64,000 nt of DNA from NCBI RefSeq assembly GCF_000378425.1, contig NZ_KB899811.1, positions 148,133 to 212,132 on the forward strand, written 5' to 3'. The notes beneath the pieces are model-generated. The model saw only the letters and a program-made list of their open reading frames with translations, did not search any database and was not told where the DNA came from. A program made the position numbers and the translations under genes. Source of the DNA: Cohnella laeviribosi DSM 21336. GTDB lineage: Bacteria; Bacillota; Bacilli; Paenibacillales; Paenibacillaceae. Below are positions 8,818 to 17,539 of this stretch, piece after piece. Positions within the stretch are counted from its first letter, which is position 1. Every line of letters begins with the position of its first letter.

Positions 8818-10203
8818 TCAGACCGAGCGAAGGCCTTTGGGAAGGCGGTTTTTGAGCTGGCCGTCGCTGGCCTTGAACCAGCCGAGCGGCCAGCCGTCGA
8901 CCGCAAGCAGCCCCCAGCCCTTCGCGCCTTCCGGCGAGGCGATGCTCTCGCCCCGCAGGTATGCGGCGATTTCCGGCGAATCCGCGGGGAAATCGGCGGT
9001 CAGCGCGGCGTCGTCCGCTCGGACGGCCATCGCCAGCGCATGGGCCGGTTCGAAGCGTCCTTTCCGAACATCGCCAAGATGCAGTCCGGGGCGCGGCGTC
9101 CGCAGGCCGGCGAGCGCCGCCGCCCCGAACGGAGCGCCTTCGGGCTGAGGCAGCCAGTAGAGCGCTTCTCCGAACAGCAGCGGCGATCCCTCCTCCGGCA
9201 AGCGGAAGCGGGGCAGCGCTTCTTCCGCGAATTCGCGGAACAGCCGCAGCGCGGCTTCGGCGGCTTTATCGGGTTTGCCGGACTTGCGCGCCGCGCTCCG
9301 TTCCCTGGCGCGTTCCCCCTTGCCGGAGCCGGATGCCGAACCGCTTCCTTGCGGATGCTTCTCCAGCACGGCGACGTAGTGTCCTTCCCCTTCCAGCCGG
9401 TGCGGCCACATTCGTTCTTCCCTCGCAAGTTCAAACTCCGGAAATTCCTCGATGAATGCCCGAACGGTCTCCTCGTTCTCCTCGCGGTTAAAGGTGCAGG
9501 TCGAATAGACGAGCCGGCCGCCGGGCTTCAGCATCCTGGCGGCGTCCCGCAAGATGTTCCGCTGGCGGGCGGCGCAGGCTTTCACCGCTTCGACCGACCA
9601 CTCGAGGGCCGCTTCGGGGTCTTTGCGAAACATGCCTTCCCCGGAGCAGGGCGCATCCAGCATAATGCGGTCGAACGCTTCCGGCCAACGTTCTGCCAGA
9701 GGTCCCGGCGCGGAATGAATGACCAAGGCGTTGGCAATCCCCATTCGTTCCACGTTCTCGGCCAGAATCTTGGCCCGGGGCGGGTGAATCTCGTTGGCGA
9801 CGAGGAGTCCCTGTCCCTGCATTCGGGCGGCGATTTGCGTTGTCTTGCCGCCGGGCGCGGCCGCAAGATCGAGCACGGTTTCGCCCGGCTGGGGATCGAG
9901 CAGTTCGGCGGCAATCATCGCGGAAGGCTCCTGGATGTAGTACAATCCCGCCGCGTGATAAGGGTGCCGGCCGGGACGGCTTGACTCTTCGTAGTAATAG
10001 CCGTGCTCGCACCACGGCACGGGCCGCAAGCCGAACCGCTTCGCGATGCCGGGGAACCGTTCGTCCCGGGCCGTCAGCTTGGACGGGTTCAGGCGCAGGC
10101 CGAACGCGCGCGGCTTCTGATACGTATGCAAAAAGACTTCGGCCTCTCGCTCGCCGAGCAGGAGGCGGATCCGTTCGATGTATTCGGGCGGAAGTCGGGT
10201 CAT
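8818..10203 (-). CDS. rsmF: 16S rRNA m5C methyltransferase, RsmF-like
   Basis: A 461-residue SAM-dependent RNA cytosine-C5 methyltransferase of the NOL1/NOP2/Sun family. The SAM site is LDLAAAPGGKTTQIA (about 111-125). The catalytic pair is C186 in DAPCSGEG and C236 in VYSTCTF. An N-terminal helical domain precedes the Rossmann core. The C-terminal 170 residues have an RsmF-type first domain and a PUA-like end (GLLAVDGWPLGWFKASDGQLKN). The ATG at 10203 is spaced 11 from AAGGAG; TTG at 10212 is too close. It is transcribed away from the divergent micro-gene region and downstream of the diguanylate cyclase. Confidence 0.88.
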   Translation of the reverse strand: MTRLPPEYIERIRLLLGEREAEVFLHTYQKPRAFGLRLNPSKLTARDERFPGIAKRFGLRPVPWCEHGYYYEESSRPGRHPYHAAGLYYIQEPSAMIAAELLDPQPGETVLDLAAAPGGKTTQIAARMQGQGLLVANEIHPPRAKILAENVERMGIANALVIHSAPGPLAERWPEAFDRIMLDAPCSGEGMFRKDPEAALEWSVEAVKACAARQRNILRDAARMLKPGGRLVYSTCTFNREENEETVRAFIEEFPEFELAREERMWPHRLEGEGHYVAVLEKHPQGSGSASGSGKGERARERSAARKSGKPDKAAEAALRLFREFAEEALPRFRLPEEGSPLLFGEALYWLPQPEGAPFGAAALAGLRTPRPGLHLGDVRKGRFEPAHALAMAVRADDAALTADFPADSPEIAAYLRGESIASPEGAKGWGLLAVDGWPLGWFKASDGQLKNRLPKGLRSV

Positions 10204-10264
10204 GCGGGCCAATCTCCTTCGCGTTCGTTCCGTGATCGATAACAGTATACACGACTGCCGCCGG

Positions 10265-11413
10265 TTATACGAGCGATGCGAACGACGTGACCCGGTTTTT
10301 GCCCGTCTTTTTGGAATGGTACATCGCTTCGTCCGCCTGCTTCATCAACTGTTCGGCGGTGATACCGCCGGTCGCGCTGCTGATGCCCACGCTGACGGTG
10401 ACGATCGTCTCCTTCTCGATTCGGGCGCGGATCGACTCGGCGACCTCGGCAACCGATGCGCCCGGCGCCGATACGAACGCGACCAGCTCTTCCCCGCCGT
10501 AGCGGCCGGCAAGCCCGACTTCTTCCGTTTCTTCCATCAAAATGGCGGCGGCCTGCTTCAGCACGATGTCGGCTTGCTGGTGACCGTGAGTGTCGTTGAG
10601 TTTTTTGAAGTTGTCGATATCGCAGAAGATCGCCCCGACCGGCAGCCCGCTGCGAAGTGCATGCTCAAGCTGCGCCGTAAAGAAACGGCGGTTGAACAGA
10701 TTGGTCAGTCCGTCCGTAATGGACGAGCGGTACGCCGACTGCAGGATTTCCACGACCCGCTCGAACAAAATCATAAATAAAAAGATGAAATAGACGACAG
10801 GCAATAGCGCCGAAACAACCGAATAAAATAAAGAACCGGGCTCGAAAAAACGGTCCGCAAGCGCCGCCATCTGCATCAGCATGGCGACGGCCAGCGTGAT
10901 CAGATAGCGAAGCCGCTGCCCGACATGGGGTGCGAACATCAGCGCGAACAGCGGACACAGCAGCAGCAGGTAGACGCTCAGCACCGGCGTGACGGGCGTG
11001 CCTTGCTCCCAAAGGCGCCGAAACGAATCGGTTCCGGAGAACAGGCCCGTGACCGCGATCGCGCCGCCTACGCCAAGCAGGGAGTAAAACCAGGCGCGCG
11101 TTCGGGGCCGTTTTCGGTGATACAGCTCAAAGACGGAAAAGTTGATGACGATAAAGGCGAAGACGTTGAGCGTCTCGGTTATGAAAGCAAGCAGCGAAAC
11201 GTCCCTGGCTTCGAACGTGCGCGCCAGCACGAACATTTGATGGGCGAGACAGATCACGAGCGAAACGAGCAGATTCCGGTACGCTTTGCGGCGGGTCTGC
11301 ACGAGCAACCGGTAGGCCATGAACAGCATCAGAAACAGAAGAATGAACGAAACGGAGGAGGAGAACAGATTTAACAAAGGCTGGTTGTTCTCCCAAAACG
11401 CGTTGAAATTCAT
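10265..11413 (-). CDS. membrane diguanylate cyclase (GGDEF)
   Basis: A 382-residue protein that should make cyclic di-GMP from two GTP. The N-terminal 210 residues form about six membrane helices (SVSFILLFLMLFMAYRLLV onward). A GGDEF domain covers about 220-375, with FCDIDNFKKLNDTHGH (metal Asp) and RYGGEELV as the active-site GGEEL, an accepted active variant. I see no RxxD inhibitory site five residues before it. The membrane part resembles no named sensor I can identify. The stop lies 62 bases before the rsmF start, so the two may be cotranscribed. Confidence 0.88.
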   Translation of the reverse strand: MNFNAFWENNQPLLNLFSSSVSFILLFLMLFMAYRLLVQTRRKAYRNLLVSLVICLAHQMFVLARTFEARDVSLLAFITETLNVFAFIVINFSVFELYHRKRPRTRAWFYSLLGVGGAIAVTGLFSGTDSFRRLWEQGTPVTPVLSVYLLLLCPLFALMFAPHVGQRLRYLITLAVAMLMQMAALADRFFEPGSLFYSVVSALLPVVYFIFLFMILFERVVEILQSAYRSSITDGLTNLFNRRFFTAQLEHALRSGLPVGAIFCDIDNFKKLNDTHGHQQADIVLKQAAAILMEETEEVGLAGRYGGEELVAFVSAPGASVAEVAESIRARIEKETIVTVSVGISSATGGITAEQLMKQADEAMYHSKKTGKNRVTSFASLV

Positions 11414-11505
11414 AGATGCCCCCCAGGTTTCCTTTACAGAAACATATGTTCTAATATATCATATCTTTGATAGAGCGAGTAGCAGGACAAAAGGAGGAGT
11501 CGCCC

Positions 11506-12654
11506 TTGAACATTCTGCAGGCGCTGTTTTTCCCCCCGGAGCAGCCGGGAGGCGTCTCTTCCATGGTGCCTTACATCGGCGAGCGGTTCCGCAAAATCGG
11601 TTGGGAAATGGAATTGTTCTCCCTGCCGAAGCGCATTCGCAACAAAGGCCAGGAGGAAATCGAGTTCGAAACGTTCGACTGGCGTGAATACGCCGGCCAT
11701 CCGATCGTCGACAAATATATCCAAACGCTCAAAGACTATATTTGGTGGACAAAGCTCCGGCTCAAAGGCAGCTACGACGTGATCCACGCCCATCACCCGG
11801 TGGCGGCGCTTGCGATGAGGCGGATTTATCCGGACACGCCGCTGCTGATGACGGTGCATTCCAGCTTCGAGAAGGAATTGATTCTGAACGGAAGGATTGC
11901 CGCGGACGGACCGGAGCATCGTTTTCTTACCTCTTTGTACGGGGAACTGGAACGGAAGACGGATCTTTTGATGACCGTCTCGAACTCTTTCGCCAGTTAT
12001 ATGGGGAAGTACCTGGTCCGGCCGGAAGCGGTCCGGGTCATTCCGAACGGCTACGACGAGAAGCGGTTCAAGCCGATCGCCCACGAGAACGAAGTGACGC
12101 AACTGGTGACGGTGTGCCGGCTTGTCCCCGCCAAAGGGCTCGACATTTTGCTGCGCGCTTGCGCGGAGCTCCGCTCGCGGGGCAGACCGTTCGTGCTGCA
12201 TATTATCGGGGACGGGCCGATCCGCAAGGAGCTTGAGGCGTTGTCCCAGCAGCTTGGCATTTATGACGATACGATTTTCTACGGCTACATGCTGCATCCG
12301 GAAGAGCTGATGCCTTTCTTTGACGTGTTCGTGCTGCCCTCCCGCGCGGAGGCGTTCGGCTCGGTGTTTGCGGAGGCGGCCTTATGTTTGCTGGCGCTCG
12401 TCGGCACCGACGTGGGAGGCATAGCGGAGCAGATCGAAGACGGCGTCAACGGGCGCCTTGTGCCTCCGGACGACCCGATCGCGCTGGCCGACGCGCTGGA
12501 GAATTTGATTGTCGATCCGCATTTCCGCTATGAAATGGCGCGCGCCGCTTGGAACAAGGCGAAAAAGGCGTATTCGCTGAACCGCGTCATCTCGGAGCTG
12601 AAGAAGATTTATCTGGATTTCGCTCCGGGTGCTCCGGGCCGGGAAGATCGTTGA
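11506..12654 (+). CDS. GT4-type glycosyltransferase
   Basis: A 382-residue family 4 (GT-B fold) retaining glycosyltransferase. It starts at TTG 11506, eight bases after AAGGAGGAG, reading MNILQALFFPPEQPGGV. The N-terminal acceptor lobe has HAHHPVAALA and VHSSFEKE. The donor lobe has VIPNGYDEKRF, VCRLVPAKGLDILL and the nucleotide-sugar motif LPSRAEAFGSVFAEAALC with the E-x7-E arrangement. Acceptor and sugar cannot be told; no other envelope-polysaccharide gene adjoins it. It diverges from the cyclase gene. Confidence 0.85.
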   Translation: MNILQALFFPPEQPGGVSSMVPYIGERFRKIGWEMELFSLPKRIRNKGQEEIEFETFDWREYAGHPIVDKYIQTLKDYIWWTKLRLKGSYDVIHAHHPVAALAMRRIYPDTPLLMTVHSSFEKELILNGRIAADGPEHRFLTSLYGELERKTDLLMTVSNSFASYMGKYLVRPEAVRVIPNGYDEKRFKPIAHENEVTQLVTVCRLVPAKGLDILLRACAELRSRGRPFVLHIIGDGPIRKELEALSQQLGIYDDTIFYGYMLHPEELMPFFDVFVLPSRAEAFGSVFAEAALCLLALVGTDVGGIAEQIEDGVNGRLVPPDDPIALADALENLIVDPHFRYEMARAAWNKAKKAYSLNRVISELKKIYLDFAPGAPGREDR

Positions 12655-12666
12655 TCTTCCGCCCGG
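12634..12666. terminator. hairpin between convergent genes
   Basis: The arms CCGGGC.GGGAAGATC and GATCTTCCGCCCGG form a strong stem overlapping the end of the glycosyltransferase gene. There is no T run on either strand, so terminator activity is uncertain. Confidence 0.35.
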
Positions 12667-12688
12667 CCTGCCCAGGACCGGGGCCGGT

Positions 12689-13753
12689 TCAGGAGGCCGT
12701 GGGAGAATGGGGAGGCTTCCTTCTCAGCCTGCGGTCGAGGATGAGGAGAAGCAGCCAGCCGAGGCTGAGCAAGCCGAACAGCGGATAAAGCGTCGTCAGC
12801 AGCGGTCCGAAGCCGAACTGTCCGAGGATAAGGCAGAACAGCAGAAGGGACAGCGTCAGCCATGTTCGGGGGAGGCGGATTCTCTCCTCCAGTTGCAGCG
12901 ATAACCCGTACAGATCGGCAACGAGCGTTGTGAAGATTTCCGCGAAAATCAGAAACACAAAGATGGCGTGCATCCACGGCCCGAGTTCGCGGGCAATGTC
13001 GCCCATCGGAATGTCGAATTGCTGGGCGCCCGGCATGTGCGCGGACAACGCGAAATGTCCTGCCAGCAGCATCGTCCCGATGCCGATGCCGCCGAGCCAT
13101 GCGCCGCGCCGCAAGATTTTCGCATCGCCGATCACGGAGCCCAGCGGGACAAGCACGGACTGCGACATGGTTAAATTGAAGGAAGCGTACAGCAGCGGGG
13201 ACAGCCAGGCGGCCGCAGGGGACAGATCGCTCCGAAGCGTCAGCCAGCGGTCGGCACCCGGCCCGCGCATTGTGTCGATAACGAGCGCAAAAGTGAACAG
13301 GATCATGACAGGTACGACAAGCAAGTTCACCGAGACGATTGCGGAAATGCCTTTGCGGAGCAGGAAGAAGCAGGCGATCAACGTGATGAACATCCCGCTT
13401 TGGTAACTCATCTGCAGCTGCTCGGAGAAAATCGTGCCCGCCCCCGCGAGCATGACCGAGTTGACGCTCATCAGAACGACGAGCATAAGGTGGCTGACCC
13501 AGGCGCCGGCGCGCTCTCCGAACAGATGCTTGTTCAAATCCTCGTACGATCTGGCTTTTATTTGGGCGGCGAGCAGCATCATTTTGGCGCCGAGCCACAC
13601 GAAGAACAAGGTGGCCGTCGCAATCAGCAGCGCTCCCCAGTGTCCGAACCGGGTAAAAAACTGCAGCACTTCTTTTCCCGTTGCAAATCCGGCACCGACG
13701 ACGGTTCCGATAAACGTAAACGCGATTTGCAAACTGCGGAACCATGCTTTCAT
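12689..13753 (-). CDS. YkvI-like multi-span transporter
   Basis: A 354-residue membrane protein with about ten helices. It opens SLQIAFTFIGTVVGAGFATGKEVLQFF, a broken first helix (GAGFATG) typical of LeuT-fold carriers and of the Bacillus YkvI family. The substrate is unknown, although an ion-coupled amino-acid-like solute would fit. The ATG at 13753 follows CAGGGGG; a longer frame to 13825 lacks a ribosome site. It is convergent with the glycosyltransferase. Confidence 0.75.
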   Translation of the reverse strand: MKAWFRSLQIAFTFIGTVVGAGFATGKEVLQFFTRFGHWGALLIATATLFFVWLGAKMMLLAAQIKARSYEDLNKHLFGERAGAWVSHLMLVVLMSVNSVMLAGAGTIFSEQLQMSYQSGMFITLIACFFLLRKGISAIVSVNLLVVPVMILFTFALVIDTMRGPGADRWLTLRSDLSPAAAWLSPLLYASFNLTMSQSVLVPLGSVIGDAKILRRGAWLGGIGIGTMLLAGHFALSAHMPGAQQFDIPMGDIARELGPWMHAIFVFLIFAEIFTTLVADLYGLSLQLEERIRLPRTWLTLSLLLFCLILGQFGFGPLLTTLYPLFGLLSLGWLLLLILDRRLRRKPPHSPTAS

Positions 13754-14729
13754 GCCTTCGTACCCCCTGACCGCTCCTTGTCCATGTATCTCTTTACAAG
13801 GGTATGAGGGGAATGGGACGGGCATGACTAAAGGATTCCGCTATGCGAAAACATTCATTTCCGCGCTTGCATCTTCGCTTCTCCGCTTTAGACGGCGGCA
13901 TGGCCCGTGCTTGGCCGTTCCGTCTTTTTGACTGCGGCCGACTCCTTTTACGAACAAGGATTTCCAAATGCTCGGACAAAGCCCTTGCCCTAGAATCGCA
14001 TTCTGCCCGCAACGAAAATCGGAAACGGCAAGCCGGCAGGGGCAGAGAACGAAATTGCCCGGGATGACGTAGCGGCTGTTTGCTCGTGAATCGCAACTGC
14101 ATACATACCGCAACTTCGGCATCATTATCGCAACCGCGGCCGATGAGCTACCGCAGTCTATGAGTTTACCGCAACCTATGAGCAACCGTAGTCTATGCGT
14201 CTATATCCCCACCACCACTACATAACAACTCGGCTTTGTGTCTATCGCACCTATACACGTCTATCGCACCTAAATTGGAAAAATCCAACCGAATACGCCG
14301 TTTAGACGCCGAAAGCCGGCTTATATTGGAAATATCCATTATTTTGAACCGCAGAAGCCGAATCCGCAAGGTTCTCGCGCCATTTTATCGGAATAAATCC
14401 AATATACGGTTCCGAAAAGAGGCGAAAGGAGCCTGCATCCTGCACAAAATCCAAAATCGCCGCTCGGGGCCATGAGAGGTACTGGACGGACTACATAGCG
14501 GCTGTGCACTGCGGACGGAGACGATGTAGGGTACTAGGCGGACTACTTGGAGGGCTGCCCCATGCCGCCCGTACATACATGACCCGCCTTTTCAAGCCAA
14601 ACGGCAACATGGGTTCACTCGATTAAAAGGCGAGTTTGCTTGCCATGCCAGAAGGGGCCAAACGAAGACGTTCAGAAGACATCTCGAACACGGCCTTCAT
14701 AGCGGAACCGAATAGGGGATGTTAAGGGG
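13754..14729. repeat. 976-base non-coding stretch with degenerate repeats
   Basis: No convincing gene. At 14132-14202 four degenerate units of 17-18 bases occur in tandem (ACCGCAGTCTATGAGTTT type). At 14241-14272 TCTATCGCACCTA occurs twice, 19 bases apart. Three short palindromes built on TTGGA-n-TCCAA lie at about 14275-14288, 14325-14340 and 14388-14403. GTAGCGGCTGT-like text recurs near 14069 and 14493. Open frames on the minus strand here (to 14102 and 14185) have no ribosome site or recognisable protein and are discounted. Confidence 0.6.
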
Positions 14730-15464
14730 TCAATCATCGTTTTTGTACTCTTTCTTCAGCAGCCGGACGGACAGCACTTTCCGTGTCGACGGGTCCACGT
14801 CCGCTTTGATCCAGCCCTGATCGACCGTGGCGCTCAGCACATTGGAGTCGGACGGAACCTCCACGCCAAGCGCGGCGGCGGCCTGCGCTTCGTCTTCGCC
14901 GACGGTCAGCCCGGCGATGCCTGTCGGCACCGAAGCCGAGACGATTTCGACATAGACGACTTGTCCGTCCGGGCCATACCCGACGGTTATGCCATCATAT
15001 TCATGCATCTGCACGCTGCCGAAGCTGTCCGCGACGGTATAGACGTCCGCCGGCGCTCCAAGCCGAGCCCTTACGTCCGCATCGCTCATGCCGAGCGATA
15101 TGACGCCGGATGAGCTCGCATGGTTGCCGCTTTCCGGAGCGGGGCGTTCGGCATCCGGTTCGGAAGGCTTGGCGACGGCGAACGGAAAAGGGGCGCCGGC
15201 AGACGGCCGCTCCTCCCGGTCGTCCGGCAGCGGGACCACGGAAGCCGCTGGCGCCGGAGTAAACACGGGCGTGAAGGTTGACGGCGCAGTTTCGGCGCCC
15301 GCCTCCATCCCGTTCCGCAGGGGAGAGCCGGAGGCGTCCGCCCTTTTCGAAACGGATATCGTCCGGTGAGACGGGGAAACGACGGCAAGGTCGCAAGAAA
15401 CGAGACAAAACGAACCTATGGCGGCAACAAGCGGCATCCAGATATAGTTTTTCGTTTTGCGCAT
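14730..15464 (-). CDS. hypothetical lipoprotein
   Basis: A 244-residue exported protein. The signal ends in lipobox LVSC with lipidated C24. Residues 25-130 are a low-complexity Pro/Ala/Ser linker. The folded C-terminal part (about 140-244) starts GVISLGMSDADVRARLGAP, like the opening helix and turn of SmpA/OmlA-type or DUF4309-type domains, which are small two-layer modules; this is a weak resemblance. The ATG at 15464 follows AAGGGTGAAG. It is divergent from xpt. Function not recognised. Confidence 0.65.
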   Translation of the reverse strand: MRKTKNYIWMPLVAAIGSFCLVSCDLAVVSPSHRTISVSKRADASGSPLRNGMEAGAETAPSTFTPVFTPAPAASVVPLPDDREERPSAGAPFPFAVAKPSEPDAERPAPESGNHASSSGVISLGMSDADVRARLGAPADVYTVADSFGSVQMHEYDGITVGYGPDGQVVYVEIVSASVPTGIAGLTVGEDEAQAAAALGVEVPSDSNVLSATVDQGWIKADVDPSTRKVLSVRLLKKEYKNDD

Positions 15465-15723
15465 CGATTCTTCACCCTTCTGCATCTTTCTACTACTTAG
15501 GACTGTACGGGCGCGCAAAAGTTGCATGCATTTTCGGCACCGGGCAAAAACCGTGCTTATGGCTCAATCGGCCGGCGGATGCGCTGCGAAAGACGCAGGC
15601 AAACCGAAGGCGAAGCGGGCAGACTGGAACTGTAATAAGCCGACATGGACATGGCCGCGGCATCTTGCACGGGGGTGGCGGATATGGTACCTTAGACGGA
15701 AAAGAAGTGACGGAGGAAACCGG

Positions 15724-16293
15724 ATGGAAATACTAAAGGAAAGGATTCTGCGGGAAGCGACGGTGATGAATTCGGATGTGCTCAAGCTGGACGCGCTTCT
15801 GAATCATGGCGTCGATCCCCGGCTCACAATGGAGATGGGCGAAGAATTTGTCCGCCGTTTTCAGGGCGAGAAGATCACGAAGGTCATCACGGTGGAGTCT
15901 TCCGGTATTCCGGTCGCTTTCGCTACCGCCTACAAGCTTGGCGTTCCGCTCGTGTTCGCCCGCCGCAAGAAGACGCTGATCGGCGACAACGACGTGTACT
16001 GCGAGCGGGTTCCTTCCTTTACGAAAGGAATCGTGACGGATTTGATCGTTTCCCGGCATTTGCTGGACGAGAAGGATTCCGTTCTGTTTATCGACGATAT
16101 CATTGCGAACGGGGATGCGGCGCGGGGATTGCTCAAAATTATCGATCAGTCCGGAGCGGCCGTCGCGGGAATCGGCATCGTTCTGGAGAAGACGTTCCAG
16201 GCCGGAGGACGAACGCTGCGAAACATGGGATATCGGGTCGAATCCCTGGTGAAAATCGCCTCCCTCGAAGGCAATGTCATTACGTTCGAATAA
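15724..16293 (+). CDS. xpt: xanthine phosphoribosyltransferase
   Basis: A 189-residue purine salvage enzyme (xanthine plus PRPP to XMP). It opens MEILKERILREATVMNSDVL. The PRPP site is VLFIDDIIANGDAARG near 128-143, and the hood motif VESSGIPVAFATAYKLGVPLV is Xpt-like. The ATG at 15724 follows GGAGGAAAC; the in-frame extension to 15457 is spurious. Unlike Bacillus subtilis xpt-pbuX, no permease follows, and I see no guanine riboswitch upstream. Confidence 0.92.
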   Translation: MEILKERILREATVMNSDVLKLDALLNHGVDPRLTMEMGEEFVRRFQGEKITKVITVESSGIPVAFATAYKLGVPLVFARRKKTLIGDNDVYCERVPSFTKGIVTDLIVSRHLLDEKDSVLFIDDIIANGDAARGLLKIIDQSGAAVAGIGIVLEKTFQAGGRTLRNMGYRVESLVKIASLEGNVITFE

Positions 16294-16420
16294 GCCGCGA
16301 TCAAGCCGGGATGCCTGCCCGTTGTTTCGTTGCCGGACGTTTCCAAGCCGATGTCTCTTTTCCGACAGGCCTCATATGATTTATAATAAGACTTAAGTTG
16401 CAGAGGGGAGGCGAGCAGCA

Positions 16421-16747
16421 ATGGCAGCCGTCGATCAACCGAACGAATTTTTCGCTAAGAAGCTGGATGATGCCAAGAACCATTTCGAGCGCGCGCTCGA
16501 CTGCAAGCATACGGAATTTGACGATCTGTATCCCTATATGATCGAGCACCCGCAATTTTTCTGGTACAAAAGATACGTCGCGTGGTCCGAACTTCTGACG
16601 GTCGTCAAGCTCTGCGACGAATTGGGCATTCCGTGGACCGAGCATTTTACGGAGCGTCAGGTGGAATATATCCGCGGTCGCGTCATGTCCGGCAAAGTGT
16701 TGGATTACTGGTACGAGACGAACGATACGCGGGAACATGTAGGATGA
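16421..16747 (+). CDS. hypothetical conserved protein
   Basis: A 108-residue soluble, helical protein rich in aromatic residues (HPQFFWYKRYVAWSELLTVVKLCDEL, then VLDYWYETND). GGGGAGG precedes the ATG at 16421, and a TATAAT-like box lies about 40 bases upstream. I do not recognise the family. It stands between xpt and another small gene and ends at a hairpin terminator. Confidence 0.6.
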   Translation: MAAVDQPNEFFAKKLDDAKNHFERALDCKHTEFDDLYPYMIEHPQFFWYKRYVAWSELLTVVKLCDELGIPWTEHFTERQVEYIRGRVMSGKVLDYWYETNDTREHVG

Positions 16748-16768
16748 ACGCCGCTGCATGCATAATCG

Positions 16769-16812
16769 AAGACCCGTCCGGACGCTGGCTTCGTCCGCAG
16801 ACGGGTCTTTGT
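16769..16812 (+). terminator. probable rho-independent terminator
   Basis: The outer arms AAGACCCGT and ACGGGTCTT enclose an inner CGGACG/CGTCCG stem, with a short T-rich tail. It follows the 108-residue gene by 22 bases. Confidence 0.6.
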
Positions 16813-16842
16813 TCACGGATGGGTTACGGGAGGATGCAAAGG

Positions 16843-17055
16843 ATGTTGAGCGAAGAATTGTTGGATAAGTACCGGGTGGAAGGCACGAAGGTGAGAGTCG
16901 TCCGCGACGCGCTGGAAATCAACGATGTCATCGGCATTGTCGTCGCTTGGGACGATACCCATGTGCTGATCCGGCGGCCCAACCGGCGCGTGGTCAAGCT
17001 AAGCCGCGAATATACAATGGTGGAGGCGGACGCTCCCCGGCCTTCGGTGGTGTAG
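16843..17055 (+). CDS. hypothetical small SH3-like protein
   Basis: A 70-residue protein, MLSEELLDKYRVEGTKV then VVRDALEINDVIGIVVAWDD and VLIRRPNRRVVKLSREY. The alternating pattern and basic RRPNRR suggest a small beta-barrel with possible nucleic-acid binding (inference). The ATG at 16843 is nine bases from GGGAGG; the ATG at 16834 abuts it. Family not recognised. Confidence 0.55.
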   Translation: MLSEELLDKYRVEGTKVRVVRDALEINDVIGIVVAWDDTHVLIRRPNRRVVKLSREYTMVEADAPRPSVV

Positions 17056-17088
17056 GGGCGCTCCGTCTTTTCATCTGTTATTTGAACA

Positions 17089-17117
17089 TAAAAAAACCCC
17101 AGTTCCGCTGGAGTTGG
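17089..17117 (-). terminator. terminator of the minus-strand tRNA-Leu
   Basis: On the minus strand the arms AACTCCAG and CTGGGGTT with loop CGGAA are followed by a run of T. It lies 12 bases past the tRNA 3' end. Confidence 0.8.
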
Positions 17118-17128
17118 TCTTGTGAATA

Positions 17129-17215
17129 TGGTGCGGTCGAGAGGACTCGAACCTCCACGGCTGTTACACCACTAGAACCTGAATCTAGCGCGTCTGCCAA
17201 TTCCGCCACGACCGC
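17129..17215 (-). tRNA. tRNA-Leu(CAG)
   Basis: An 87-base tRNA including encoded CCA. Acceptor stem GCGGTCG/CGACCGC with discriminator A; anticodon stem CTAGA/TCTAG with loop TTCAGGT gives anticodon CAG (reads CUG). The long variable arm is typical of leucine tRNA. It is identical, base for base, to the plus-strand tRNA at 24746-24832. Confidence 0.97.
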
Positions 17216-17539
17216 ATATCGTATGAGATTCTTCGGAGCGATGCCGGCTTGCCTTGCAAGCGGCGTTCTTCGTAATCACGAAGATTATAATAGCATGCGC
17301 TGAAGGACAAAGTCAAGGCGGATCGCAAAGTTTAAATTTTCAGTCAACGGGGCGCCGGAAGCGGGAACGAAGCGGCGGAGGGGGCGAAGGGGCGAATCGG
17401 TTTCAGCCCGAACCAGCGGTCAAGCGCCCGAGCCCCCGAACGTTACTCCACCTTGCCATCCCGTCGCCTCGTCGCTTGTTATTCCGTTATTCCGCCGCTC
17501 TATCGCTCCGCCGCAAGATGGCGTACCCTTTTTCCCCTT
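17216..17539. other. intergenic stretch with tRNA promoter
   Basis: On the minus strand TTGACT (17311-17316) and TATTAT (17287-17292), 18 bases apart, form a candidate promoter about 70 bases upstream of the tRNA. An imperfect GC-rich inverted repeat lies in the leader (CGCTTGCAAGGCAAGCCG). The remainder to 17539 shows no gene. Confidence 0.5.

Noticed and set aside
8653..9984. 443-codon plus-strand frame
   Set aside because: Antisense to the rsmF-like gene, which carries both catalytic cysteines and the SAM motif.
15480..15723. Guanine riboswitch expected before xpt
   Set aside because: No conserved purine-aptamer core or terminator found in the upstream region.
16294..16420. Terminator after xpt
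   Set aside because: No GC hairpin with T run is visible; xpt may read into the next small gene.
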